Shown here piece by piece: positions 22,143 through 33,089 of a stretch of DNA of 64,000 bases (position 1 is the stretch's first letter; each line of letters begins with the position of its first letter). The position numbers were made by a program, and so were the translations under genes. Under the pieces are notes generated by a model. It made no database searches. It was given only the letters and a program-made list of their open reading frames with translations, and was not told where the DNA came from. The stretch comes from Sistotremastrum niveocremeum HHB9708 (taxonomy: Eukaryota; Basidiomycota; Agaricomycetes; Sistotremastrales; Sistotremastraceae), in NCBI GenBank assembly GCA_001630475.1, contig KV419434.1, positions 51,528 through 115,527 of the forward strand, read 5' to 3'.

Positions 22143-23052
22143 ATTGGACGAGCTAGAGACGTATGTACCAGGCTTTCACTGGCGAGGTTCTCGCGGTATC
22201 GTCACTGCAAAACTTGAAACTTGAGTTCACGAGACACTGTGCTCGAGCTGAAGGTCGTATGTCATCATAAGGATAGATGCTAGGACCAAAAATGCTTACG
22301 ATTGGTGTATAGTCAGTCAGGATTACAAGCCCAGAGCGATGCTTTAACTCAACGCTGGTCAGAATTTGTGGCAGGAGCGAAATCTTGACGATCGGCAATT
22401 CGCGGGCGCATGCTGCAGGCCATTCCACCAATTTCCTTGCAAATCTTCGATAATATCCAAAAGCTAGTTCATGGACACCACACAACCCTATCTGCGGTCT
22501 CATTAGATGCCATCAATCACTTGTTCTACTTCTGTCTGAAAAGAAAACCTCACTGCGCTTGACTTGCTAAAGCTGCACTCACGTGGCCAGCACCCGCGAA
22601 TAGGGCATTGGACTATTGGACTCCAGAACCTGGAGGCATATGTGTCTTCAACTACATTCCTTGGTCATACTCGCTCCGGATCCCTGTGGCGTCAAAGCGT
22701 GTTGGAGAAGTCTTCGTGTCACCGGACTCATCACTGCCTGGAGCTCTGGGAGTCGGACTATCCGACTTCCACGAACTCCTGATACTGCAATTCAAGCAGC
22801 TTCCACATGACAAGCTTGAGGGTCACGGCTAGTATACAAGGATGCCATATGCTCAGGACCGTATCATCTTGCCGAACACCTTAATATAGGTGCATTGATG
22901 CGAGGGCACAATAACTCATTCGGCAACGAGGCCATCTCAGATACCGACATCTTTCGATTATTCACCTCGATGCGGACACCTGCTCACACCGTCTACTGAT
23001 ACCTATAAAGATAGCTTCTCAATGACTTCCTTCAGGATCCACCTCGACTCCG
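22143..23052. other. Divergent intergenic region between Mtf2-like and small secreted protein genes
   Basis: About 900 bp with no convincing gene. Short frames on both strands lack domains, signal peptides or splice logic. The last 60 bp before 23053 include cctataaagatagc, a TATA-like site about 45 bp upstream of the secreted-protein start. Confidence 0.35.
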
Positions 23053-23319
23053 ATGAAGCTCGAATTTACCCTTCTAACCCTGTTCTTCGCCACTTTCGTT
23101 CTCGCGCAGGACCCACCAGTATGCACTGAGTTTCCGAATCCATTCACTACTATTGCCGTCAGTATCTATATTTTGGTGATGCTTGCGCAAATTATTGACC
23201 TGGATATTTTACAGTGCCAAGATTATTGCTTAAAATGCTGCAACGCACATCCTACAGATCAGGAATGCGTTCCCACCTTCCATATCTGTGCCAACGATTG
23301 CGGTGTGTATCTGGTGTAA
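23053..23319 (+). CDS. Small cysteine-rich secreted protein
   Basis: The start MKLEFTLLTLFFATFVLA is a clear signal peptide with predicted cleavage before QDPPVC. A 57-nt intron (23158-23214, gtcagt...ttacag) removes a hydrophobic in-frame stretch and gives a mature protein of about 50 residues with eight cysteines (C, C-x3-C, then CC, C, C, C-x3-C). The C-terminus is uncertain: gtgtgt after DCG could be a donor leading to a further exon near 23382-23475. Small secreted Cys-rich proteins in fungi are often effectors, toxins or surface proteins; no family was recognised and the spacing is not that of a hydrophobin. Confidence 0.65.
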   Translation: MKLEFTLLTLFFATFVLAQDPPVCTEFPNPFTTIAVSIYILVMLAQIIDLDILQCQDYCLKCCNAHPTDQECVPTFHICANDCGVYLV

Positions 23320-23998
23320 TGTCCTTTGAACCTGATCATGAATTCTGTGAGTAGAGCGACTTTGAAACTCCAACTGACAGTGGCTCCGTTTGGCACCGAG
23401 AGCCGACTGGCTAGAAGCCGAACGGGCGTTTTGTTGTCTGCGCACGTTCACACTGTAGAATCAATCGGCTAGTCATGGTTCAAGCTTATTTGAGACTCAA
23501 TTGGAGATCTACGTAGAAATCTGATGAGAAAAAGAGTGAGGATACGGGTGCTACCGTCATTGTATCTTGTGCCTGAATCAACATCATGCCGAACTCATTC
23601 GGGTGCTGTTGCAGGGATTTCAGGGTTCAGGTCATACCACCACTCTCGTCTAGAGAATCAAATCTGTCGGCAGCAAGGCATTATGATCACCCTTCGAGGA
23701 CTGATTTTAGACTAGAGTGAGAGGCGACGTCGATCCGTGCTGTCGGAAAGCCTACCCGAGCGAATTGTTCGATATTACGGTATCGATCAGCAGGACTCTT
23801 GTTGGCTCCAGAGCTGTCACGCTTTATCTCTCGACAAAATAAGCACGGATTGCTTCCAAAGCGTATTGAGCCGAGGACTGGGACGGAGTTTCTGATTGTG
23901 AAAAGAGATAAATGGCAAATCGAAGAGTTGTTCGTCGCCGGGTATTCAAGGACGACTGGATCCGATACACAAGCAGCGTGATTCTAGTGTTGGGGATT
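23320..23998. other. Intergenic, possibly including a last exon of the secreted protein
   Basis: Apart from a possible terminal exon at about 23382-23475, no gene is visible. The rest lies 3' of the alpha-galactosidase gene. Confidence 0.3.
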
Positions 23999-26220
23999 CT
24001 ACCAAGGAACAAATTTAAATAATCTAGTCGCGTGAACGCCAACATCGATGCCAGACAAAGATGCCGTCCGTATACCTAGATCAACTCCCCATATCGTAGA
24101 ATTAGTCCATTGAGAAAAATCCAGTGTTTCGCCAGCTTTAATGGTTTTCTGCCATAGGTCGAAAACACGGTATGAAAACGTTCGAGCCGGGAGCTGTTGT
24201 CATTGATAGTAAATGTACTTGCGAAATTTCCGGGGAAGATTTGGACATACCCAGTCGATGAAAATCTCGTCGAAGGAGAGATGAAGGCGCTGGTGTTTCG
24301 ACGATGTGTTTATAATCGCCACAACGGTTGTCCTATCATGGAAATATTAAAACGAAAAATAAATTTACTTCTCTGGCAATGCCATACCCATTTACTAGAT
24401 TTCCAACCCACAACGAGAGACTGCCTCCACCTTCGATTGACCTATTAAATACACGATTTGCGGCGCTGTTAACTGGATCCTGATTGAGCGCGATGATAGC
24501 ATCGTTGGTGATTATATCCCATGTGTCTTGCGACTTGACCGCAGCCATTCAGCATCCTTGTGTGCCTCTAATCGGAAGTGAACACGTTTACCATTGAGGT
24601 TAGATCGTTGCCGAGTAGGAGAGGGCTTTTGAGGATAGACCACATTGAGAAATGAGTGACTACAGGCATCGATTCAGTTCACTCCATGAGCCATTCACGG
24701 CAAGTCCGTACTGTATTCGTCATTCGTCATGCCCCCGTTGCCCACCTTCAAAAACGATCACAGGTAGAAATAGAATTTGTGAAAGGAGAGAAGACTGCTA
24801 CTCACCTCGAGGATGTCAAGATCGTTCCAGCCACCTGTTCCAGCTTTGCTACCCAACGGAGCCGCGAAATCAATGATACGAGCTACCGAACAGTCTATCA
24901 AAATGAAAATAATTGAGTTCATCTTGTTATGAGCGCCATGGGTGTAGGACTCACAAAACCCAGGTAGTTTACAATCGAGCATACTGGTGCAAGGACACCG
25001 ATCGTCGTATCTTCCGAAATTCTGTGACATACTCATGAGGTCAGCGCCTTTCAGAAAATATATTGCTCGTGCGTACGTCAGTGAGGTCGCCGGATATTCT
25101 CCATGAATTTGCGATGGTCTAAAGTGCGTGAAAGAAAAGTCAAAGGAGGGGTTCGAATTTGATAAATTCCAAAAATGCTTACAGATGCCCAGTTCCAGGG
25201 CTGGTCTTCTCCCCAGTTACACATTGAATATAGTATCGGCCTCCCTGTCGCATTTAACGCTTTGAACATCTTCTTGTACCTAGCTCGAGGTGAGTAAGAA
25301 ATTTCACAAAAGAGATAGAATGTCGAAGCACCTGTTATAGGAAATGAGAGGAGTGCCAGACTGCCCTTCGTTGTAACAATTATCATATTCTAGACATTAC
25401 GGCGTATGAGAGCGCTGAAGGGAAGCTGAACCATCCGAAACTCACTGAGATAGTCAATGTCCCAGCTCACGTATGTCTCCGCATCAATCTCTTCATATCC
25501 AAGAGATCCAAAGCGTCGGGCGCATGTCATCCTAGGTTCACGTTTGAGAACCTTTCCGCTTGTCACCAAGATGAGATGTGCTCACGAGCCTGCCGAGCTA
25601 TAAAGACCAAGCTAAATGCTCAGATCTCAGTCGTTGAATTCATCAAGAAAGTCGTCCGAGCGGACTCGTACCTGGAGCCCAAGGCCATGAATATCGCCGG
25701 CCAATTTCTTAATGCCGTTCGGAAATAGAGTCGGATCTGCTAGAGGGGCGCCTGTTGATTGATTTCTTGATGGTGCATGCCAGCCTAGGAATAATATAAG
25801 TCCGGCCCTTGAACACAAGAGGGGACTTACAATCATCTATCACCACATCTAAGGGGGTATGTACTTGAGTCACAGTAGAGTTACAACAACAAGGTTACTC
25901 CTACATTGGTACCCGAATTTATCGAGACCGGTTTCTACGATCGCTTTGGCCATTGAAAGCACCGTCTCCTCTGATATCCCACATCCGAACTTCGCCCATG
26001 TATTCTAGAAACATATCATCGGCATCGAGAGCCGAAATACAACATGCAGACATAAAAGATAACATACCCACCCCATCTGTGGCGTTCGAGCCTAAGCGAT
26101 TCAGCACAACTGGTTGATTGCGAACGGACACTCCGAAGAACCTACCAGCCCATTTTCTGACGCAGATCCTAAATGGATAATGGCAAATGTGCAGACAGAT
26201 AAGAGATACCCATGTTTCAT
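23999..26220 (-). CDS. Alpha-galactosidase, glycoside hydrolase family 27
   Basis: About 17 short exons on the minus strand; joining them at GT-AG sites gives a GH27 protein. Signal peptide: MKHGYLLSVCTFAIIHLGSA. Landmarks: GYQYVVIDDCWH, LAGDIHGLGLQ, GLYSSAG, TCARRFGSLGYE, WDIDYLKYDNC (catalytic nucleophile Asp), TGRPILYSMCNWGEDQPWNW, SWRISGDLT (acid/base Asp), GGWNDLDILEVGNGGMT, MWSILKSPLLLGNDL, AIIALNQDP, and the C-terminal SYRVFDLWQ. One exon is only 18 nt (25831-25848, VVIDD) and another 26 nt (25586-25611). The enzyme removes terminal alpha-galactose from raffinose-type sugars and galactomannan outside the cell. Odd point: the GWNSW motif normally just after the signal peptide is not visible, and the first exon joint (about 26150-26070) could not be put in phase, so the 5' end may be damaged. 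Confidence 0.85.
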
Positions 26221-28112
26221 GGTCGCGAGGTTCTGGTTCTCTGAGGTAGAAAAGTAAGGACCTCGTCGAGTTGAAAACAGTTTTTGTTGTTATCTTCGGG
26301 CTGCAAGTTAAGAGATGCCCGAATCAGCGCTGATTTTGATTAAGGTAACCTGACGGGCTGCGCCGCAGCCACGGAGTTGTGCCGTTACTGAGAGGTACGT
26401 AAGGTTATCCCTTTCCAACCCCTCTTGATTTTGTCAGTTTTGGACAAAACGGGCTGTTCGAGATGTAGAATCTGTGACATATGTGTAGTGAAGAGAAGCT
26501 CAAGGTATAGGTTCCGGCGGCTTGAAAAAAGGACCAATACAGAGATATGGTCCCCTTAGAAGAAAGTTAGGATGCTCACTCTTGACCCTCCTGTGGACTG
26601 TAGTATTTTTTCCGGGAAAGCGTCATGAAATTTCTTGAAACACATTTCAATAGTCAGTGTACAATCATGCAAGCAACGCAGTAGGCTGCCGGGAAGCGCG
26701 GGCTTGCAGTTGAATGTTGACGCGTTGACGCGTTACCGGTCGACCTCAGTTCGCGCGCGGCGGCAGGGCAGGGCAGGGCCAGGCCGCCTTCGATTCTCAC
26801 GGGTGCTTCAGGTTATGCAGCCTAAAGTGAAACTCAATTGTTAAACATTTTATTGTATAGTTGTCTGCTACGGGGGACTGTGACTGTCGCTATAGTTTGC
26901 GAACAGAGTCCCAAGAAGCAAACGAGCTGAAGTCTTGAGGCAGTCGAGACTCGAGAATTGACTTGGAAATGACAGGTCAAAGGGTGGCCAATTACAAAGA
27001 AAAAGAGCTCACGGAGATACACGTCAAAGCATATACTCTGCATTCAAATCCATAGAGCAACAATGGAGGAAAACCTTTCTGCGATCAACCAACAAAGAGT
27101 TCGTGTGCAAGTCGTGACGGCTATGCTCGGATATATCCGAGGGCCATATTCGAACCCAAGGTCCGTGCACAATCGGCAACTTTCGGCATGCCCGCTCGAC
27201 GGCTTCAATTTCTCGTAGGTCCAACCAGCGCTTAGACTCTGACCGCCGAGAAACTCAAGACATTTAAACTTATGTGATATTGGAATTGTACCCGGAGATG
27301 TCGAGACAAATATAATGGAACAACCTCATAGATATCAACATTCTTGACTATTATTTGCTTGTTTTCGATTTTTTTTTCATGAGAGACTGCGAAAAAATGC
27401 GCTAAATAATGAGTTGGTATATGTATTGCTTCCAAGCTAAAAATAGACAGACTCGGAGCAAGAAGCAGGAGGCGTATCATGCATCCGACGATCTCTGTTT
27501 GACAGCTGCAGCGCTCATTCGAAAGCTAACCGAAAGCTAACCAGCAGAATTGCAGAATTAATTAAATATACATCATGTGAATATGGCAGACTGTCCAGGA
27601 GCCTTTGTGGGCCTCATACTACTGTATATCATCGTCGTATAACGTTCGCGAATCAGAAAGACACAAGAAAAGTCGCCGGCGATCGCTGTCAAAATGTCAA
27701 GGAAGACAGGAAGGGCGGCGTGGGAAGAAATATCTCTTTTGCGGTCCTTCGGATTTAGGAGTGCTTGAGCCCGTGACGTGGAGATGCCGAATCTTGCCGA
27801 TTGTGCACGGACCTTGGGTTCGCCATATTCGTTACACGGACTTAGCGGAAATACAATCCTCAGCTTTCCCTTCTGCTCCTGAAATCGGACCTGGAGCATG
27901 AATTGCGGTATGCAAATGACTTAATTATGACTTGTATCTCTTCTCATCAACCATTACAGTCCTCCAAAAATTCTGATGTCCTCTAGCATAGCCTCTCGAA
28001 CTGAGCCACATCCCGCGTCAATCCCGCAGCAATGAAGCAACCCGCTCGGTCGGCCGTTTGGCAAAGTCACTTGTCACTTCTTATCCTGGGCACCAGGACC
28101 TAGCGAACCACG
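26221..28112. other. 1.9-kb intergenic region with inverted repeat arms
   Basis: No supported gene. A GC-rich patch (26680-26800, with ggcagggcagggcaggg) and an AT-rich part (27240-27430) are visible. Two related segments in opposite orientation lie at about 27145-27200 and 27783-27835 (separate entry). Positions 27960-28112 are the upstream region shared with arrestin gene 2. Confidence 0.4.
27145..27835. repeat. Inverted repeat pair about 600 bp apart
   Basis: The left arm near 27148-27195 contains cgaacccaaggtccgtgcac and continues acaatcggcaa; the right arm near 27785-27832 holds the exact complement of these 29 bases, with diverged flanks of about 20 bp on each side. Both arms, read in the same sense, keep the peptide LPIVHGPWVR open, so they may be copies of a gene fragment and not transposon ends. 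No target duplication was found. Confidence 0.6.
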
Positions 28113-29586
28113 ATGAAGAAAATCGGCCTCGGACGATCTTATCTCATGACATCAGAGCGAGGCGAAGAACAGGATGGCATATCTCTGGAATACGATAGGA
28201 GATTGAAGAAACCTGGCTCTATCGTCCGCGGTGTCGTGAAAGTGAACGATCAGACTGTTCGTCAGAAGGGAATAGAGGAGGTGACTATTGAGCTGATTGG
28301 CAGGGTCAAGGCGTGAGTCGAGTCTCTGCTGAGATCTGAGGTTCATGGCGCTCACTTCATGACAGGGCAGTCGTTATATCGAGTAGAGATGGAGATACCG
28401 TGTACAAGGAGCAGCATGTCTTCCTTCAGCGCAAGCTGACTCTATGGCGCGTCTCGGATCTTCCACCGAAGGAGAATAATAGCATCCGCACTCTCCCATT
28501 CGCATTCGACCTTCCGCTCGATGATCCAAACATGCCTCCTTCCTATTCTTGTCAAGCTGGAAAGTCTGCAGGATCAGTCGGATATTTCGTCAAAATCATC
28601 GCACGAAAATCAGCTTGGTACAAGTTCAAATTACAGATCTACGCTCCGTTTCCCTTCAGACCTTTTGATCTCAATCCACCGCCCGCATTGGATCTTGCAC
28701 GGACTCGATATTACAAGAAAGAGACTCAGATGCGGAAGGGGATTATGTTCGGGGCTCAAGCTAAGGTCACGGGCTTTGTCAGTGTCGCGCTCTCATCCAT
28801 CCTCCGTCTCTAACACATACTCACTCTAATGATCGTCTTAGATGAAACTCCCTAAGGCGACTTCATTGACGCCATTCCAAGATATCCCCGTCCTCATTCA
28901 CATTCATTGCTACTCCAAGCCTCTCCCCTCATCATGCTCCTCCGATCCCTCATCCTTCAATTTCCCTCTTCCCCCAACAACTCCAGACGCTCTCAATCTT
29001 ACTCTCCAATGTCGCATCACTCTTCACGCGAAAGGGAAGAAACAGAGTCATGCGAACGATATACGTGCAGTAGGAGGTTTCGGAGATTCAGTTTGGAATG
29101 CTGGAGTCGCTTTACCTAAAGTGGAACGTACGATTGGGCAGCCTCGGTGGACGACTGATTCGCCGGATGATGAGAAGAAACCAGCCAAAGAAGGAAGATG
29201 GTTTCAGGAAGTCATGTTCAAATCCTCCTTTAACCTGAATAATTGTCCGCCTTCCATTGATACTGGGCTGCTGGTCACTCAGGTAAGCGACTCCGCGTGA
29301 CTGGTTTCATCGAGTTCTGATTATTATCATTATAGTATGTACTTCAACTCAAAGTCACTTTTGGCGGGATCAGAAACGTCTTCATGATGCATGTGGATAT
29401 CGGAAATGTGTCTTCTGGAATTTACTCTTCCGATGACGGATCCTCCGAAAGAGGACTTGCAAGTCGGTGGGATCTTCCTCCGTGCGTATCAGACCTTCTT
29501 GTCGAAAAGCGTTTGCTGATAGATCTTGCAGATTTTATTGGGAGGTCATTGACGCTGATGACGATTTCGAATCGGACAAGAAATGA
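28113..29586 (+). CDS. Arrestin-domain protein 3
   Basis: Exons are 28113-28312, 28366-28777, 28842-29282, 29336-29481 and 29532-29586 (1254 nt, 417 residues), all with clean GT-AG borders. It is the inverted duplicate of arrestin gene 2: the first four exons and the last have exactly the same lengths (200, 412, 441, 146, 55 nt). Landmarks are ISLEYDRRLKKPGSIVRGVV, IEEVTIELIGRV, LPFAFDLPLDDPNMPPSY, QMRKGIMFGAQAKVTGF, MKLPKATSLTPFQDIPVLIH and the end PFYWEVIDADDDF. The reading frame is intact, so both copies are probably expressed. It converges on the aldolase gene (90 bp between stops). Confidence 0.87.
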
Positions 29587-29675
29587 ATAGTCAAATACGT
29601 TCTTTTTGTTCCACCAATATCGTACATGCATGTATCACGAATTTGAATGTCACTGTATCTTTACCAATCTCAAGA

Positions 29676-30833
29676 TCAATACCCAGCAGGCCTGGATCCG
29701 CCTTCAATTCCCGCGGCCGTAGCAAGGTTCTTGCTGACACCTTCGCTCATCGCACCGACGTCGCTGATGACCGAGACCTGACGACAAGATAAATGTTAGC
29801 GATTGCATGCTAGAGAAGACCTTGACGCACGATATCAAAGCCCTCATTAGCGCGTTGATTGGCCTGAGAGCCCGTTCCGCAATAGAAAGCGCTGTTTCAT
29901 ATCGTCAATAAAAGTACAGCGGCTAGACGAGAAAGGGGTGCTTGCCAGTATTTCCCATTTTTGTGTGCGGCTTCTCGGATCCTCGTAATGACTTGCTCTA
30001 CCTCAGGATGAGGATCAGGAGAAGGAGGTGGGAAGCCGAGTGAGAGGGAGAGATCGAACGGGCCTATGAAAAGGACGTCTGGACAATTATGAGCTATAGA
30101 CTCCAGAAAGCCGAATTCGGGCAGGGACGGACTTACCGACGCCGGGCACAGCTGCTATTTCTTCCACATTCTCCACGGCTTCTTTAGTTTCGATCTGGAC
30201 CATTACTAGAATGTTATCATTTGCTTGTTTGATGTAGTCGGTGAAGCTCTGGTCCCTACACGCATGATATGCAATGAGCCAGCCAGCGAGAGGTGAAACA
30301 AGGTAGGGAAGCGTACCAGAGAGTATGAGTGAATGGATTTCCGTATCCTCGACGTCCCGCAGGCGGGAACTTGGCATCTTGGACTATCTCTTTCGCTTTT
30401 GCCGCGTTATTGACCATAGGAACGATGACGCCTCGGGCACCAGCATCCAAAGCAATCTACTCTCCTTATCATCTCAAATCAGAGCTCGTGACAAAGCTCA
30501 TCAACATACCTTGATCTGCCACCCAGTTCCAGTGCTAACCCCCGTAGCAGGAATCCTCACCAAAACGCTAGGTGCCTCCTTCCTACCCGGCGCGATCCCA
30601 GACGAAACCGAGTTAATCGCAGTGATACACTCCGCCACACCTCCTTGTAGCGGTATCAATCCATGTTCACAGTCAAGACATATCCATGAAAGATGTTCTG
30701 AAGCAGCAGCGAGTGTACGAGAGAAGAATATTCCTGGGAGGGTTTGCCAGGCTCCGAATGCTGCTTTGCCGCTGCGCGCTCCTGCGCTGCTGATGGTGCG
30801 AGATTTCAAGAGCGAGAGCAGAGGGTGGCTCAT
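29676..30833 (-). CDS. HpcH/HpaI family aldolase
   Basis: Multi-exon gene from ATG 30833 to TGA 29676. Family landmarks in order: FGAWQTLPGIFFSRTLA, SWICLDCEHGLIPL (metal/substrate region with Asp-x-Glu-His), VRIPATG...WQIKIALDAGARGVIVPMVN, FPPAGRRGYGNPFTHT, ILVMVQIETKEAVENVEEI (metal-binding Glu), DVLFIGPFDLSLSLG (metal-binding Asp) and the C-terminal VSVISDVGAMSEG. These class II, metal-dependent enzymes cleave 4-hydroxy-2-oxo acids to pyruvate plus an aldehyde, typically in breakdown of aromatic compounds. The N-terminal 20 residues could be a mitochondrial presequence. All core motifs are present, so the gene looks functional. Confidence 0.88.
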
Positions 30834-30966
30834 GGTGGTTTGGGAGAGAAATGGCGAACAGAGCTGGGAAGACGACGGGAGGAGAAGGTCATGTGTGGTA
30901 GGGAGGGTCGGAAACGGGACCCGGTGATCCGAAGGATCATGCTATAACTGACCGGATATTACAAGT

Positions 30967-31086
30967 ACAGTATATTGTAGATACTGACAGTATATTGTAG
31001 ATACTGACAGTATATTGTAGATACTGACAGTATATTGTAGATACTGACAGTATATTGTAGATACTGACAGTATATTGTAGATACTG
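30967..31086. repeat. Minisatellite, six perfect 20-bp units
   Basis: Unit acagtatattgtagatactg repeated six times without a single difference, in the 387-bp gap between the aldolase start and the arrestin gene 4 stop. Each unit is itself a near palindrome (cagtat ... atactg), so the array can form stacked hairpins. Perfect identity points to recent expansion. Confidence 0.97.
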
Positions 31087-31219
31087 GCATACGCATTGCA
31101 TGACTATTAAAGTTAATTGTGACCTAATCCACTTTGGGTATCAAGTTGGAGCGATCCCTCGAGAAACCACCTTGACGGAAAGAAAGAGGGTACACAAAAT
31201 TCAAAGCCGCCTTTGATTT

Positions 31220-32703
31220 CTATTTCTTGCCATTGTAATCGTGATCGTCATCGCCGTCAACAACATCCCAGTAGGTCCTAAATAATCACCAGTGATCAGA
31301 CCCAGTGATTTCTGAATAGAAAGCACGTACGGAGGAAGATCCAGTTGACCCTCAATTTGTCCATCCTGCACGGCATACGTATTATAATATATGCCTGATG
31401 AGATAGGCCCAGGAGTGCACGCTATTTTGAACGTGTTACCCAATCCAGGAAACACGATCTTCGCTTCCAATGCATACTGTTTTTATGAGTCGTCAGTGAC
31501 TAAGTTAGAGGGGGCAGAGGGGGCACGGTGTGAGAACATACGCGGATCTTCAGATTCTTAGTATCGAACGTCGGCGGACATGTCAACTTCATTGACGCTT
31601 TGAATACCACCTCTTGCGACCATCGCCCTTCCTTACTTTCTTTTTTCCCGGAACTACTCCCTGGCTCACTGATCCAGACCCGTCCTCCAACTGTAACGTC
31701 GACAGGCTTCACGACGGATAGCGCAGCCGAATTCGTCCCAAAATCGCTAATCCCAGTATATTCGGAGACATGGTCGCGTTTATATCCGCTAGCGGTCACG
31801 GACGTCAGACATTGTAGAGAGAGCTCGACCTTATCTGGGGTCGTTGGCGGGAGAGGAAATGTGAAGGTTGAGACGTCAAGAGCTGCTGACGACGGAAGAG
31901 GTTTCGAGAATGTGCAGACACGGAATGTTATGGGTATGTCTTGGAATAGCGGGAGAGAGGGTAGATCCGGTGTCGTCAACTAGGAGGAGAACAAGTCGTA
32001 AGCCTGAGCGTATTTCGTAGTGATCATAAACTCACCTTTGCCTCGACCTTCGCATGCCCTCCAAAGAGAATACCTTTCCGCATGCTCACTTCTCTAGTGA
32101 TAGTGCGCGTACGAGCGATGTCCCAGGCAGGCGGTGGGTTATCGTCGAAGGGCAAGAAGGGAAATGGGCTGTAAATCCGCACATTGAACTTGTACCACGC
32201 GGCTTTCCGCCCCGTAACTTTGATGAAGTATTGAACTGAGCCTCCGATACGGCTTATCTGTAGGGTATATGACGGCGGAAGACTTGGGCCGTTGCTGGGA
32301 ATCGAGAACGCGAAGGGAAATTCACGCCAGCCATCGATGGAAGACGTTGAGCTGTCGCCTCTTCGCCAGACAGATAAGGATTCTTCTAAGAAGACATGTC
32401 GACTTCGATACGTGGCTGTGGCTTCACCACGCTGGACAACGACGTGCCTTCCAAGGAATAAGACAGAATATAAGACCTGCGAAATATGTGGACACACGTT
32501 TTGATAATCCCAATCAATCCAACTGTCACTTCCTCAACACCCTTCTGGTTTGCGACCCCCAAATCCAATCCGACGGAACCGCTGACCCTCGAGCCTGGCT
32601 TTTTCAGCGTCCGGTCGTACTCCAGAGTGATTCCATCTTGCTCTCCGCTTCCTCCCGGGCCTGTGCTGGTGATATAAGTTCGGCTGAGTCCAATTCTTTG
32701 CAT
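31220..32703 (-). CDS. Arrestin-domain protein 4
   Basis: Exons are 32703-32498, 32447-32036, 31979-31542, 31476-31331 and 31277-31220 (1260 nt, 419 residues). It has the same five-exon plan as arrestin genes 2 and 3, but is more diverged: ITLEYDRTLKKPGSRVSGSV, VEEVTVGLIGII, FPFAFSIP...LPPSYTLQ...GSVQYFIKVTGR, SMRKGILFGGHAKVEAK, LFQDIPITFRV, and the end TYWDVVDGDDDHDYNG. Start chosen at MQRIGLSRTY because it aligns with MKKIGLGRSY of the paralogues; eight more in-frame codons upstream are possible. The acidic C-terminal end after YWDV is shared with the duplicates. Confidence 0.84.
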
Positions 32704-33089
32704 TGGAAAGGATAGGTTCAAATGCAATCGCGCGAACGTCCACGAGAGCTGAACCTAGAGGTAGAGCTGGACGCATTGCCACCGCGAGAGCGAGGGCGGT
32801 GTTGGTCAGCTAGAGCCGTTGTACATGTGACTGGTCGAGGGAATTGATGCACAATTTGAGTAATAGTTACTCGTCAAGGATCTCGAGATGTAGTGGCCCT
32901 AGTCTGATGTACGACATGTACCGCATTGGCAACAGGTTGAGACGTATCTGGGCAGTTCGGTGGAAGCAGCTCGATAACTCCGTTAGCTCCAGAACATACT
33001 ATCAGAACTGCTACTGGATAGTATCCGAGAATTTACACAGTGAGCATTTGTCTATGAAGGTCAAAGCTTGTGTCATCAAGATCTCAGGT
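32704..33089. other. Intergenic between arrestin gene 4 and secreted Thr/Ser-rich protein
   Basis: About 390 bp containing the upstream region of arrestin gene 4 and the 3' end of the next minus-strand gene. No further feature seen. Confidence 0.35.

Noticed and set aside
27148-27200. tRNA or tRNA-derived SINE because of GGTTCGAAT on the minus strand
   Set aside because: No A box or cloverleaf can be formed around it.
30967-31086. Short tandem repeats as a CRISPR-like array
   Set aside because: Units are contiguous with no unique spacers and the genome is eukaryotic; it is a minisatellite.
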